This document shows, one piece after another, positions 43,566-53,775 of a stretch of 64,000 bases of DNA. The number at the start of each line of letters is the position of its first letter. The stretch's first letter is position 1. Under the pieces are notes generated by a model. It was not told the origin of the DNA. It saw only the letters and a program-made list of their open reading frames with translations, and ran no database searches. Source of the stretch: Palaemon carinicauda (taxonomy: Eukaryota > Arthropoda > Malacostraca > Decapoda > Palaemonidae). The stretch covers positions 17,835,353-17,899,352 of the forward strand of contig NC_090759.1 of assembly GCF_036898095.1 (NCBI RefSeq), written 5' to 3'. Made by a program: the position numbers and the translations under genes.

Positions 43566-43778
43566 CCTCGCAAATTTTTAAGTAATTTGTATTTTTCCTA
43601 ACATACTTACCTAGAACTACCTTCTTAAGAGTTACTGGTAACTATACCTAACCGACCAGCTTTTTGTATAGTTTACCCTCTTTCTGTTTTCTACGGGGTC
43701 AACCTCAGGCAGTGTGATACGTGCCCTGAGGCGACCCGGGGTTGGGCAGCGTGCTAGCTCAGGTCGAATCGTCAGTAA
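43566..43778. repeat. 3' ITR of DIRS-A
   Basis: Reverse complement of 49887-50072 over about 190 bp: TACTTACCTAGAACTACCTT, AGTTTACCCTCT, GGTCAACCTCAGGCAGTGTG, GCTAGCTCAGGTCGAATCGT. Outer bases differ between the two ends, as in other DIRS. Confidence 0.93.
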
Positions 43779-43847
43779 TTTTCGTTGGAACAGGTACTAC
43801 TCGATCCTGCAGGTTCTCGGGGAAGGATGGGTGGGCCATAACCCGAA

Positions 43848-43935
43848 GGTAGTTCTAGGTAAGTATGTTAGGAAAAATATAAATTACTTAAAAATTTGTG
43901 ATTTGTTCCAACACGGTTACTTACCTAGAACTACC
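43848..43935. repeat. ICR of DIRS-A
   Basis: GGTAGTTCTAGGTAAGTATG..AAATTACTTAAAAATTTG is complementary to the left outer end (43571-43625). TTGTTCCAACACGGTTACTT then ACCTAGAACTACC is complementary to the right outer end (50041-50075). The junction is at AAATTTG/TGATTTGTTCC. Confidence 0.92.
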
Positions 43936-44288
43936 TTCTTAGGAGACTTACACTTTAGGAGGTGGGAGTGTCCTGCAGGGATCAGAAGTAGACGGAGAGG
44001 CACGCGAGAGAGGGAACCTCTAAGTAGGTCTTGGTTCCACGACCACTAGAAAACTGCACGGAAAGTAGGGGAAACTGTCCCAAAAACTCACTTAGTGTCT
44101 AATGGTTTACCTTTTCAAAACCAACTCCGATACATGTCCTTTTGAAGGGCGTTCCTTTAAGTGACTAAGGTCTTTTCAACATCTTCCTGGCCCGGACAGT
44201 CAGGGGAAGGAAGGAAAGGGGGGTAAGGTTAAGGAAGGAACTAGTGTCTCTTGGCATTAACACCCCCGGTTACCCTGGGGCTATGACC

Positions 44289-45480
44289 TTAGATCTCTTG
44301 AAGGGCCGAAATGATTGGGCCAATGGAAAACCTGTCCAAGGATTTTCTCGAGCAAACTTTGAGATAGTGTTCCGTGAAGGTGAACTGTCTAGACCAGGTC
44401 CCAGCCTTCCGGATCTTTCCCACAGCCATGTTTTTCTCCAAGGCCAGGGAGGTGCTCAGACCTCTAATATCATGTGGCCTTGGTTTTCCTGGGAGAGGAG
44501 TCCCAGAAGCCTCGTAGGCCCTCTTTATCACCTGTCGCAGCCAGAAAGAGATAGAGTTCTTCGAGACCGGTTTCTTCACCCGGCCTGTTGAGATGAATAA
44601 ATTTTTGATCTGAGGGCAGAATTTTGCAGTCCCCTCCAGGTATTTTCTTAATGTTATCACGGGACTTAAGAGTAGATTCTTCGGGTTGTCGGAGCGAGGG
44701 ATGGCTGGCACCGAAAAACCATCAAACCGAGGATCCCAAAACGCCGGGTTCTGCGTCTTCGCCACAAAGCTAGGGACGAACCTAAAGGTAACTTCTCTCC
44801 ACCCTTTGGAGTGTGAGACCTCGTAAGAGAGGCCGTGTAACTCGCTAACTCTTTTCGCCGAGGCCAGGGCTAAAAGAAATGCTGTTTTAAGGGTGAGTTC
44901 CGTCTAGTACGTCCCTGAGAGGTTCGAAGGGTGGCTCTGACAGAACCTTGAGAACTCTGGCTAGGTCCCACTGCGGAACCCGTACCTCCTGGGGGGGACA
45001 TGCTTGTTCAAAACTGCGCAGAGCATAGAGATGTGCCTTGAGGCTCCCAAGTCAATGCCCCTAAGAAGGAAGACTTGACCCAGGGCTGCTCGAACTCCTT
45101 TGATGGCTGGAATGGACGAACCCACGTCGTCTCTCAGGTACACCAGAAAGTCTGCAATGTCCTAGATCGACGCCCCTAAGGGCCTGATGTTCTTGGACGC
45201 ACACCACTTCACGAAGACTGCCCACTTAGCCTGGTAGACTACTGCCGAGGAATGCCGTAGATAACCCGACATCCTTGCCGCGGTTCTCGATGAGTATCCT
45301 TCTTTCTTCAGGAGCTTCTCGATTACCTCCACGCGTGAAGGCGGAGGGATCGAGGGTTTTCGTGCCACCTGTGAAAGTGAGGTTGACGCAGGAGGTCTGG
45401 CCTGTTCGGAAGCGGCCAAGGAGGACGAAGAGCTATTTCTTTTAGGTCTGCGAACCAGTCTCTCTCCGGCCACCAGGGCG
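44289..45480 (-). pseudogene. DIRS-A tyrosine recombinase
   Basis: N-terminal part 45473-45162: IEKLLKKEGYSSRTAARMSG and SSAVVYQAKWAVFVKWCASK, then one TAG at 45162-45164. The frame continues with DIADFLVYLRDDVGSSIPAI and GIDLGASRH. After a decayed middle (44960-44770) the catalytic part 44765-44289 is open: TGRVKKPVSKNSISFWLRQV, PHDIRGLSTSLALEKNMAVG (H-x-x-R) and FTFTEHYLKVCSRKSLDRFS with the Tyr nucleophile in HYLKV. The core catalytic residues of the C-terminal half are kept. Confidence 0.88.
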
Positions 45481-46260
45481 CTACTAAAGTCATCGACAGG
45501 TTGGACGACACTCTCACTCTGTTCAACACTTGCCTGATCAAACTGAAGGGAGGGAAGGCGTACACATCGAGGTCATCCCAGGGATGTTGGAAGGCGTCCT
45601 CGAACGCTGCTGACGGGTTTAGGATCGGAGAACAGAACATGGGGAGTTGGGCGTTCAGACGTGTGGCGAATAAGTCTATCACTGGGGAGCCCCACATTAG
45701 GATGACTCCCGAGCTACCTCCGGGTGTAGGGTCCACTCTGAACCTATCACTTGACCCGCCCTGCTGAGGCCGTCGGCCATCACATTCCTCTTTCCTGGGA
45801 TGAACCTTGCCGTCAGTTCTATCCCTTCTTCTGTCACCCACTCAAACAGTTCCGTGGCTAGGGCGCATAAGACCCTTGACTTCATGCCTCCCTGTTTCTT
45901 TACATACGCCACTACTGTGGCGTTGTCGCACATTAACGCCAGTGTTTCCTCGCAGGAAGTGTACGAACTGTCGACACGCCCTCAGAACCGCTATCATCTC
46001 CAGGATGTTTATATGGAGAGACACCTCCTCGCTGGACCACTGCCCTTTTGTAGATTCCCCTAGCAGATGTGCTCCCAAACCCTCCTTCGATGCGTCCGTG
46101 AACAACAGCATCTCCGGGGGATCGGGGGCGAAGGGCTTTCCCTTCTCTGTGTTCGACCTGATGTTCCACCAAAGAAGGGTCTCTCTCGTCTTCGGGAGGA
46201 CTGGGACTATTTTGTGGGGCTCCTTGCCTTGGGTCCACGACTCCTTCAGATTCCACTGTA
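45323..46260 (-). pseudogene. DIRS-A RNase H and post-RNase-H domain
   Basis: RNase H: EMLLFTDASKEGLGAHLLGE (first Asp, near 46080), SLHINILEMIAVLRACRQF (Glu, near 46000), then a frameshift near 45935 and MCDNATVVAYVKKQGGMKSR (Asp) at 45933. IPGKRNVMADGLSRAGQVIG leads to the next domain (45720-45323) with SPVIDLFATRLNAQLPMFCS, DLDVYAFPPFSLIRQVLNRV and MTLVAPWWPERDWF. The latter domain is standard between RNase H and recombinase in these elements; its activity is not inferred. Confidence 0.85.
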
Positions 46261-47090
46261 CCGGGCGGAGCCTGAGTCTCCCTTGCGGTACTAATTTTTC
46301 CAGCGAAACCAAATGACCCAGTAACTTCTGCCAGTCCTTGGCCCTCCTGGGTTGTCCCGTCAGGAAGGGTTGAAGGATATGTTCCAGGTTGGCTAACCTC
46401 TCCCCTGAGGGGAAGGCTCTTACTAACTGGGTTATAATACCCTGCAGAGGTCGAGCAACATAACGCCTTGCTCCTTCAGTTGTTCCCTTGAGGCAGAAAG
46501 AAGCAACCAGTCGTCCAGGTACCTGAGGAGTCGTATGCCTTTCTTGTGTGCGGGGCCGTCGAAAGGCCGAAGCACGGGGTTTTGAACAGCAGGACACTGG
46601 ACTCCCACTTGATTCAGAGGAACTTCCTGCCGGAGGGGTGCACGGGGATTTGAAAATAGGCATCCTTGAGGTCGAGAGACATGAGGAAATCCCCCTCCCT
46701 CAAGGCTGCTAGCACTGTCTTGGGGACGTCCATTTTGAAGTCCGTCTTTGAGACGAACTTGTTGAGGGCTGAGAGATCTATGACCGGCCTCCACCCTCCT
46801 GTCGATTTCTCCACAAGTAAGAGCCTGCTGAAGAAACCCGGCCCGGGGTTCTCCACTGTCTCTAAAGCTCCCTTGGCGACCATGGACGCTACTTCCTCTT
46901 GTAGTGCTGACCTCTTCAAGGGGTCCTTTGGAACCAGCCACTCGGCCCGATGGGCTGGGATGAGAGGGGGAGGCTCTTCTAGGAAAGGGAGTCTGTAGCC
47001 CTCTTTCAGGACCGTCACCGTCCAGGGATCCGCACCGAGATCCAGCCCTGCATGCCAAAAATGTCTGAGGCATCCCCCTACTAGGGGCTC
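46260..47090 (-). pseudogene. DIRS-A reverse transcriptase
   Basis: Open segment 47018-46614 reads GFFSRLLLVEKSTGGWRPVI, DLSALNKFV and SLDLKDAYFQIPVHPSGRKF. The catalytic box follows in another frame as RYLDDWLLLSASREQLKEQG (near 46540-46480), intact YLDD. Between them a short deletion shortens the FGLSTAP..FTRV segment. The thumb (LLGHLVSLEKLVPQGRLRLR) is near 46330-46270. At least two frameshifts prevent expression as one protein. Confidence 0.85.
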
Positions 47091-47332
47091 CTGAAGGAGT
47101 AGGGGGCCTCTCTTCCTACCTCCTTCTGGAGGAGCGGCCAGAGCGACCTCTCCTAGAGTTACTGTAGGAGGGTCTGAAGGCTGACTGAGGGGCTGCGTTG
47201 GTCCTACGGGTGGGCTGCTGAGAGGTTTGAAGCCAAGGAGCTGACGGTGGGTCTCTTCGAGGCAGCAAAGGGGCGGACTGGGAGGAGTGAGGGACGTCCG
47301 CTGAGGCTCTTCTAAACATGGGCTTCCTCATA

Positions 47333-47349
47333 GGGGGGGGGGGGGGGGG
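47333..47349. repeat. G17 homopolymer in gag/pol junction
   Basis: Seventeen consecutive G on the plus strand (poly-C on the coding strand), at the point where gag passes into the basic tail. Length may be unstable or misassembled. Confidence 0.9.
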
Positions 47350-48196
47350 CCCTAAGGTCCGTGTCTCTCACCCTCCTCACTTTCTCCATCGTATCCTCCA
47401 CCAATATGATGGGGGAAATGTCGTTTCCCCACACGGAGGAATTCCTCAGTCTCCTAGCTTCTCTGTCCGGTAACTTCCGCACCAACTTGCTAAGGACAGT
47501 ATCCCTCTTTCTAAGTACCCAGTTCGTAGCCATAGACAGGGACTGGGACGACAAAAACTTAAAGGCCTTGCCTCCCGAACTAACTAGCTCCTTCAGCGTG
47601 GCCTGATTGTCTGGAAGGGAGAGGTCGTGGGACGCCTGAAACCCCACCAAGTCGCAAGACCACCAATCCAACCAGGAGGACACGTAGACAAGGTCCTGTG
47701 CCATGTCCTCCATCCTAGAGGCTTCTGACGGGGAAAAGCACACGGGGGCAGTGGTGGCCCCGTCTTCCGAGGCTCCCTGGTTCAGTGAGGTCACCGCTAT
47801 TCTACCGCACGGGGTCCGCTGCGATGTCCTTCTGGGACGTAGAAACGTTTCTGCGATTTCAGCCCTGGAAGCAGCTTGGAGGAACTCTGGCTTCTGGGGG
47901 CCTCCGCCAGTCCTGCCAGGTAGCTATCTATTTTCTCCATCCCCAACTTCACGTCCGGAGCGAGAGGGAGAGACAATGAAGGCTTTTGTTGCACAGGGTT
48001 GACAATCATTATGGACAGTCCGGAGAGCACGGCCTTTGCTGCTGAGGGCTTAGGTTTGCCTAATGAACCTTACGGTAGGAGGAGATGTCGTCAGACGAGC
48101 ACTCCCCTCCTTCCACCAGGTCGTCCGTCACCAGTTCCTCCGTACGGGGGTACTCCGTGACGGTGGGAAAGGCAACGCTGGACGAGTCTGCCTGTG

Positions 48197-48868
48197 GTAT
48201 GGGCTGCCCCGTGGGGACGAAGGTATCCATCATGGGAGTACCTTGTTCCACGGGGGACTCCGTGGATGGAGGATTCATGCGGACCGACGGGCGCCCTTGG
48301 TGCCTTAGGAAGGCCTCCAAGGTGCCCGTGGTCGACGCTAAGCCTTCCTTCATAAGATACCCGTGGTATGGGCTGCCCCGTGGGGACGAAGGTATCCGTC
48401 ATGGGAGTACCTTGTTCCACGGGGGACTCCGTGGATGGGGGATCCATGTGGACCGACGGGCGCCATTGGTGCTTTAGGAAGGCCTCCAAGGTGCCCGTGG
48501 TCGACGCTAAGCCTTCCTTCATAAGATACCCGTGGTATGGGCTGCCCCGTGGGGACGAAGGTATCCGTCATGGGAGTACCTTGTTCCACGGGGGACCCCG
48601 TGGATGGGGGGATCCATGCGAACCGACGGGCGCCCTTGGTGCTTTAGGAAGGCCTCCAAGGTGCCCGTGGTCGACGCTAAGCCTTCCTTCATAAGATACC
48701 CGTGGTATGGGCTGCCCCGTGGGGACGAAGGTTTCCGTCATGGGAGTACCTTGTTCCACGGGGGACCCCGTGGATGGGGGGATCCATGCGGACCGACGGG
48801 CGCCCTTGGTGCTTTAGGAAGGCCTCCAAGGTGCCCGTGGTCGACGCTAAGCCTTCCTTCATAAGACG
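48197..48868. repeat. Four tandem ~170-bp repeats in DIRS-A gag
   Basis: TATGGGCTGCCCCGTGGGGA starts at 48197, 48367, 48537 and 48707. Units are 95% or more alike by eye. A 170-bp period is not a multiple of three, so each unit shifts the frame unless one base is added. Confidence 0.92.
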
Positions 48869-49886
48869 TACGTCCTTCCTAAGGGAAGAAGAAGCGGAGG
48901 CCACCGTTGGGTTAGTCACTACACGGGGGGCCTGGTTCGACCCCTCTTGCCGGGCGACTGGTCCGAAGGAGGAGGTAGGAGGATGAGACACAGAAGGCGA
49001 GGCTCTAGGGAGCCACCCGGAAGCGGCCGCGGCTGTGGTAACCTTAAACAGCTCGTTCCGGGGCACTGTGATGTTCACCCACTCCTTGGACTTGCTCTTC
49101 TTGGCTTCCTTCTTAGAGGAAATGTCCAAGACTGCGGGGGGTAATCCTCGACGTTTCTCAGGTGTAGGAGGCTGCAGAAACACGGGGGGGGGGGTAGCGT
49201 AGACGAGGAGCGGTTGAAGTACCTGAAATACGCCATGATGCCGGGGAAGAATCTACATTTGGTTTCCCCCACATAGGATCTTCCGAGGAGACGGGACCTG
49301 CGGGCACCAAGACCTCGCCTCCTACCCACACTACTCTCAGGCCCCACACTAGACACTTCCCCCACAGGAATATCAGACTCTTGGGGAAGGGCAATGGGCA
49401 TCTTCCCCGCAACGGACTTGCCTCGTCCCCTACTCTGGGTAGGGGAAGAAGGACGGGAGCTACGGTCTGCCGAGACGTCTAGGGAAACCACAGGCGACGA
49501 GACACTGGATTCCTTAGGCGACTTCTTAGCCGCCTTCTTCTTAGTCCCGAAGAGCACCCACTGGATCTCACTCCAGTTAGCACACTCCGGGCACGTAGAG
49601 GCAGGGGAACACACTTTCCCCCTACACGTGGAGCACAAGGAGTGGGGATCAATCTCAGGTTTAGAAAGGAAAGCCCCGCAAGACTTCCCAGCCACAGGCC
49701 CGGGGCAACGACGAGGATGATCCATAACGCAACGCTAATACACCCAGAGACACAAGGATGCAAAGGGAAAGTGAAAGGGAAACACGTGGGTAACACGCGG
49801 TAAGCACAAAGGATCGGGGGACACAAAGGGTCGCACAAGGTAAAAGAGAGCGGGGCGAGATGTTGATCACGCCGTGACCAGAAACT

Positions 49887-50072
49887 TACTGACGATTCGA
49901 CCTGAGCTAGCACGCTGCCCGACCCCGGGTCGCCTCAGGGCACGTATCACACTGCCTGAGGTTGACCCCGTAGAAAACGGAGAGGGTAAACTATACAAAA
50001 AGCTGGTCAGTTAGGTAGAGTTACCAGTAACTCCTAAGAAGGTAGTTCTAGGTAAGTAACCGTGTTGGAACA
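49887..50072. repeat. 5' ITR of DIRS-A
   Basis: Complement of 43566-43778. It also occurs in the second duplication copy at 51139-51324. Confidence 0.92.
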
Positions 50073-50590
50073 AATACAAATTATCTACGAATTTGTCATT
50101 TGTTCCGTAACTGGAATACAAACCACGCTATTTAATAGGGGTGACTCACCCATTAGGAAGGGTGGACGTCCCAGCCAGTCTGGCTTTTGGCTTTGCCCGG
50201 GGACTCCTTATTTGAGGGTGTAAACACTCAAGAAATAAGGAGTCCCTGAACCTCGGTAAAACCTTGCTACGCAAGGTCTGCGGCCTACGCAAGCTGTGTG
50301 TGAAGGTATGAAGAAGCGTGACTCGTCCTAGAAATTTGTTCTGAAATTCTATAGATGGAAACTTGTAGACTAGGACTTTCCCACTACCACCTTGTCAGGG
50401 TATGGGGACGTAACAGTATTAATATTAATACTAGGAACACAAGGGAGCATGGTTTACCTGCAGTGGTTTGATGTCAGCTATGCAGAGAACCCAGGATGCT
50501 GCTTTCCCCAAGAGAGGGATGATGAAGAAAAGAATAAGGGCCAGTCAAACCTTTTCATACATGCAGACTAAAACCGGGTAACAATGCCCT
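50073..50590. other. DIRS-B ICR right piece and 3' region (first duplicate copy)
   Basis: AATACAAATTATCTACGAAT resumes the split ICR, then TTTGTTCCGTAACTGGAATA and CAAACCACGCTATTTAATAG, complementary to the right end at 57965-58004. The non-coding 3' region of DIRS-B follows, also present at 51325-51842 and 53745-54240. Confidence 0.85.
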
Positions 50591-50694
50591 CAACCTTCTG
50601 CTACTTGTCCAATAAGGAGCTTGAGGTTTTAAACCAGCTGTTGTGCAGCCATCACAGGCCCGATAGAGAACGTATCGAGTCTCCTAGATGTTCT

Positions 50695-51946
50695 GGGAAG
50701 AAGGACGGGAGCTACGGTCTGCCGAGACGTCTGGGGAAACCACAGGCGACGAGACACTGGATTCCTTAGGCGACTTCTTAGCCGCCTTCTTCTTAGTCCC
50801 GAAGAGCACCCACTGGATCTCACTCCAGTTAGCACACTCCGGGCACGTAGAGGCAGGGGAACACACTTTCCCCCTACACGTGGAGCACAAGGAGTGGGGA
50901 TCAATCTCAGGTTTAGAAAGGAAAGCCCCGCAAGACTTCCCAGCCACAGGCCCGGGGCAACGACGAGGATGATCCATAACGCAACGCTAATACACCCAGA
51001 GACACAAGGATGCAAAGGGAAAGTGAAAGGGAAACACGTGGGTAACACGCGGTAAGCACAAAGGATCGGGGGACACAAAGGGTCGCACAAGGTAAAAGAG
51101 AGCGGGGCGAGATGTTGATCACGCCGTGACCAGAAACTTACTGACGATTCGACCTGAGCTAGCACGCTGCCCGACCCCGGGTCGCCTCAGGGCACGTATC
51201 ACACTGCCTGAGGTTGACCCCGTAGAAAACGGAGAGGGTAAACTATACAAAAAGCTGGTCAGTTAGGTAGAGTTACCAGTAACTCCTAAGAAGGTAGTTC
51301 TAGGTAAGTAACCGTGTTGGAACAAATACAAATTATCTACGAATTTGTCATTTGTTCCGTAACTGGAATACAAACCACGCTATTTAATAGGGGTGACTCA
51401 CCCATTAGGAAGGGTGGACGTCCCAGCCAGTCTGGCTTTTGGCTTTGCCCGGGGACTCCTTATTTGAGGGTGTAAACACTCAAGAAATAAGGAGTCCCTG
51501 AACCTCGGTAAAACCTTGCTACGCAAGGTCTGCGGCCTACGCAAGCTGTGTGTGAAGGTATGAAGAAGCGTGACTCGTCCTAGAAATTTGTTCTGAAATT
51601 CTATAGATGGAAACTTGTAGACTAGGACTTTCCCACTACCACCTTGTCAGGGTATGGGGACGTAACAGTATTAATATTAATACTAGGAACACAAGGGAGC
51701 ATGGTTTACCTGCAGTGGTTTGATGTCAGCTATGCAGAGAACCCAGGATGCTGCTTTCCCCAAGAGAGGGATGATGAAGAAAAGAATAAGGGCCAGTCAA
51801 ACCTTTTCATACATGCAGACTAAAACCGGGTAACAATGCCCTCAACCTTCTGCTACTTGTCCAATAAGGAGCTTGAGGTTTTAAACCAGCTGTTGTGCAG
51901 CCATCACAGGCCCGATAGAGAACGTATCGAGTCTCCTGTGGGTCAC
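50695..51946. repeat. 1252-bp tandem duplication, second copy
   Basis: Repeats 49443-50694. It contains a second DIRS-A gag start (frame 50977-50690, cut at the duplication junction) and a second DIRS-A 5' ITR. The junction ACTCCTAGATGTTCT-type sequence at 50686-50694 joins the recombinase end to gag. Confidence 0.93.
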
Positions 51947-53681
51947 GTCTTGCAGGTAGTGGAATGTGAACGTTGTTTGCCGTTTACACACCCCAGCTTG
52001 AAGAACTTGCATCACTGAAAAGTTTCTTTTGAAGGCCAGGGACGTAGCTATGCCCGACATCATGTGCTCTGGGGCGACATGACAGAGGAGGGTCTGGATT
52101 CAGTGCCAGGTCAATGACCCTGCGAATCCATGCAGAAATGGTGTTCTTGGCGACCCTCGTCTTAGTCCTTCCCGTGCTGGCACACGAGGACTGGCTGCGG
52201 CTGTTCTTTTGAGCTACAGCCTCAAGCTCCTTACTGGGCATAGTAAGAGATGGTCTAGGTCATCTGTTACAGTACGGAGACCTGAAATCCGGAAGGAGTC
52301 GAATTAAGGATCCGTTACTCCTGGATTCTGAATCTAAGCAATAAACTCAAAGACAAAGCTGAACGTTACCTTCCCCCATCCCCTTGAATGGGTGATGTCA
52401 TACGAGAGACCATGAAGTTCGCTAACTCACTTCGCCGAGGCCAAAGCTAGCAGGAACACCGTCTTCCAGGTTAGGTGGCGATCTGATGCCTGGAGTAATG
52501 GTTCATAGGGAGGTCTCTTAAAGAGACCTGAGATCTCGAACCACGTTCCATGGGGGAGGTCTCACTTCCGACTGAGGGCAGGTAAGTTCATAACTCCGTA
52601 TGAGTAGAGAAAGGAAGGTCTAATGATGAGGAAATGTCCATTCCTTTCAGCCTGAAGGCGAGGCTTAAGGCTGAGCGATAGCCTTTCACTGCCGAGACTA
52701 ATAGGCGCATTTCTTCACGCAAATACACGAGGAACTACGATACTGTACTGTTGGGATAGTGGCATCGAGTGAAGAGATACCCCTTCCACGACACCAACCA
52801 CAGAAGACTTTCCACTTTGCCTGGTAGACTGCTGCTAAAGAGTTTTGCAGGTGTCCAGACATCCTGATCGCAACTTGTTGCGAAAATCCTCTATAAGAGA
52901 GATGCTGGATAGTCTCCAGGCGTGAAGCTGTAATGAACCTACGGCTTTGCGGAAGATGTTGGTATGTGGTTGTTTGAGTAGATTGTGTCGTGGAGGGAGT
53001 TCTCTTGGTGGCTCCGTTGGGAGTTCTCTTGGTGGCTCCATTAGGAGTTGCAGAAGGTCCGGGAACCATTCTGCTTGATGCCATAGCGGAGCTATGAGGG
53101 TCATTGAAAGATTGACCAATGTTCTGGTCTTGTTGAGTACCCTCCTCATCAGACAGAACGGGGGGAAAGCCGTAAACGTTGATGTTGTCCCACTGTTGTT
53201 GGAAAGTATCTTGCCAGAGAGCTTTGGGGTCTGGGACTGGGGAACAGTACAGCGAGAGCCTTATGTTCAGGGCCGTTACGAAGAGCTCCACAGTCGGAGA
53301 ACCCCACTAACTCAGGACTTTGTTGGCTACTAGATGATCCAAAGACCACCATGTACCCACTATCTGAGATGGTCTGCTCAGGTTGTCGGCAAGCAAATTC
53401 CTTTTGCCCGGAATGAAGCGTGCCGATAGTGGTATCTAGTGGATTTAGGCCCATCTCAGTATCTCTACTGCTAGATGGGATAGTTGCTGTGAAAAATTAC
53501 CTCTTTGTTTGTTGATGTAGGCCACTACTGTGGTGTTGTCGCTCATCAACACCACAGTGTGACTTGCCAGATACTGTTGGAACTGTTGAAGGGCTAGAAA
53601 GACGGCCTTCATCTCTAGGAGATTTATGTGGAGGTACCTTTCTGACTCTGACCAGAGGCCTGAGGTTGTGTGGTGCAGTTA
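51895..53681 (-). pseudogene. DIRS-B duplicated unit: RNase H end, post-RNase-H domain, tyrosine recombinase
   Basis: From 53681 leftward: LMSDNTTVVAYINKQ-type RNase H text near 53550, IPGKRNLLADNLSRPSQIVG near 53400, the post-RNase-H domain (CSPVPDPKALWQDTFQQQWD, 53291-53150), the linker with 24-bp repeats, and recombinase core-binding text YQAKWKVFCGWCRGRGISSL (52830-52771). Last comes the catalytic end 52063-51881: GIATSLAFKRNFSVMQVLQA and TTFTFHYLQDVTHRRLDTFS with the Tyr nucleophile. A small deletion at the HDV-R motif (about 52060) breaks the frame exactly at the catalytic arginine, as in the other unit. Confidence 0.8.
52996..53043. repeat. 24-bp repeat, two copies
   Basis: GGAGTTCTCTTGGTGGCTCC units; coding strand PPRELPTE-type octapeptide. 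Two units here, three at the paralogous site. Confidence 0.9.
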
Positions 53682-53775
53682 AATAGCTAAGGTTTGTATA
53701 GTTAGGAAAAATACAAATTATCTACGAATTTGTCATTTGTTCCGTAACTGGAATACAAACCACGCTATTTAATAG
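53680..53775. repeat. Unsplit ICR copy of DIRS-B
   Basis: Reads TTAAATAGCTAAGGTTTGTA, GTTAGGAAAAATACAAATTA, TCTACGAATTTGTCATTTGT, TCCGTAACTGGAATACAAAC without interruption. It is complementary to both outer ends of DIRS-B (43281-43340 and 57960-58004), and gives the empty-site reference for DIRS-A. Confidence 0.9.

Larger units (their letters stand above)
47100..49725 (-). pseudogene. DIRS-A gag, with repeats and two poly-G slips
   Basis: Starts MDHPRRCPGPVAGKSCGAFL at 49725, followed by CSTCRGKVCSPASTCPEC, a CxxC zinc-ribbon-like cluster seen in DIRS gag, then KKKAAKKSPK and a serine-rich part. A run of 10 G at 49184-49193 coincides with a frame change; the next segment (49183-48689) enters four tandem 170-bp repeats. 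The C-terminal part 47794-47312 (EDMAQDLVYVSSWLDWWSCD, LRKRDTVLSKLVRKLPDREA) is the most conserved-looking gag domain. It ends beside a run of 17 G (47333-47349) and an Arg/Ser-rich tail (47331-47116). Confidence 0.75.
43566..50072 (-). mobile_element. DIRS-A: full-structure DIRS inserted in the ICR of DIRS-B
   Basis: A 6.5-kb minus-strand element with 5' ITR (49887-50072), gag, RT, RNase H, post-RNase-H domain, tyrosine recombinase, ICR (43848-43935) and 3' ITR (43566-43778). All domains are present in order, but nonsense codons and frameshifts interrupt each. No target duplication is seen, as expected for recombinase-driven integration. It is the most complete element here. Confidence 0.92.
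49443..50694. repeat. 1252-bp tandem duplication, first copy
   Basis: From AAGAAGGACGGGAGCTACGG (in DIRS-A gag) through the DIRS-A 5' end and the DIRS-B ICR into the DIRS-B recombinase end (ACGTATCGAGTCTCCT). The following copy is offset by exactly 1252 bp with almost no differences (for example GTCTAGGG versus GTCTGGGG near 49480/50732). Confidence 0.93.

Noticed and set aside
45501..46316. Plus-strand open frames opposite DIRS-A pol
   Set aside because: Antisense shadows of the RNase H and recombinase frames.
48063..48986. Several overlapping plus-strand open frames of 80-130 codons
   Set aside because: They are shadows of the 170-bp repeats on the strand opposite to DIRS-A gag.
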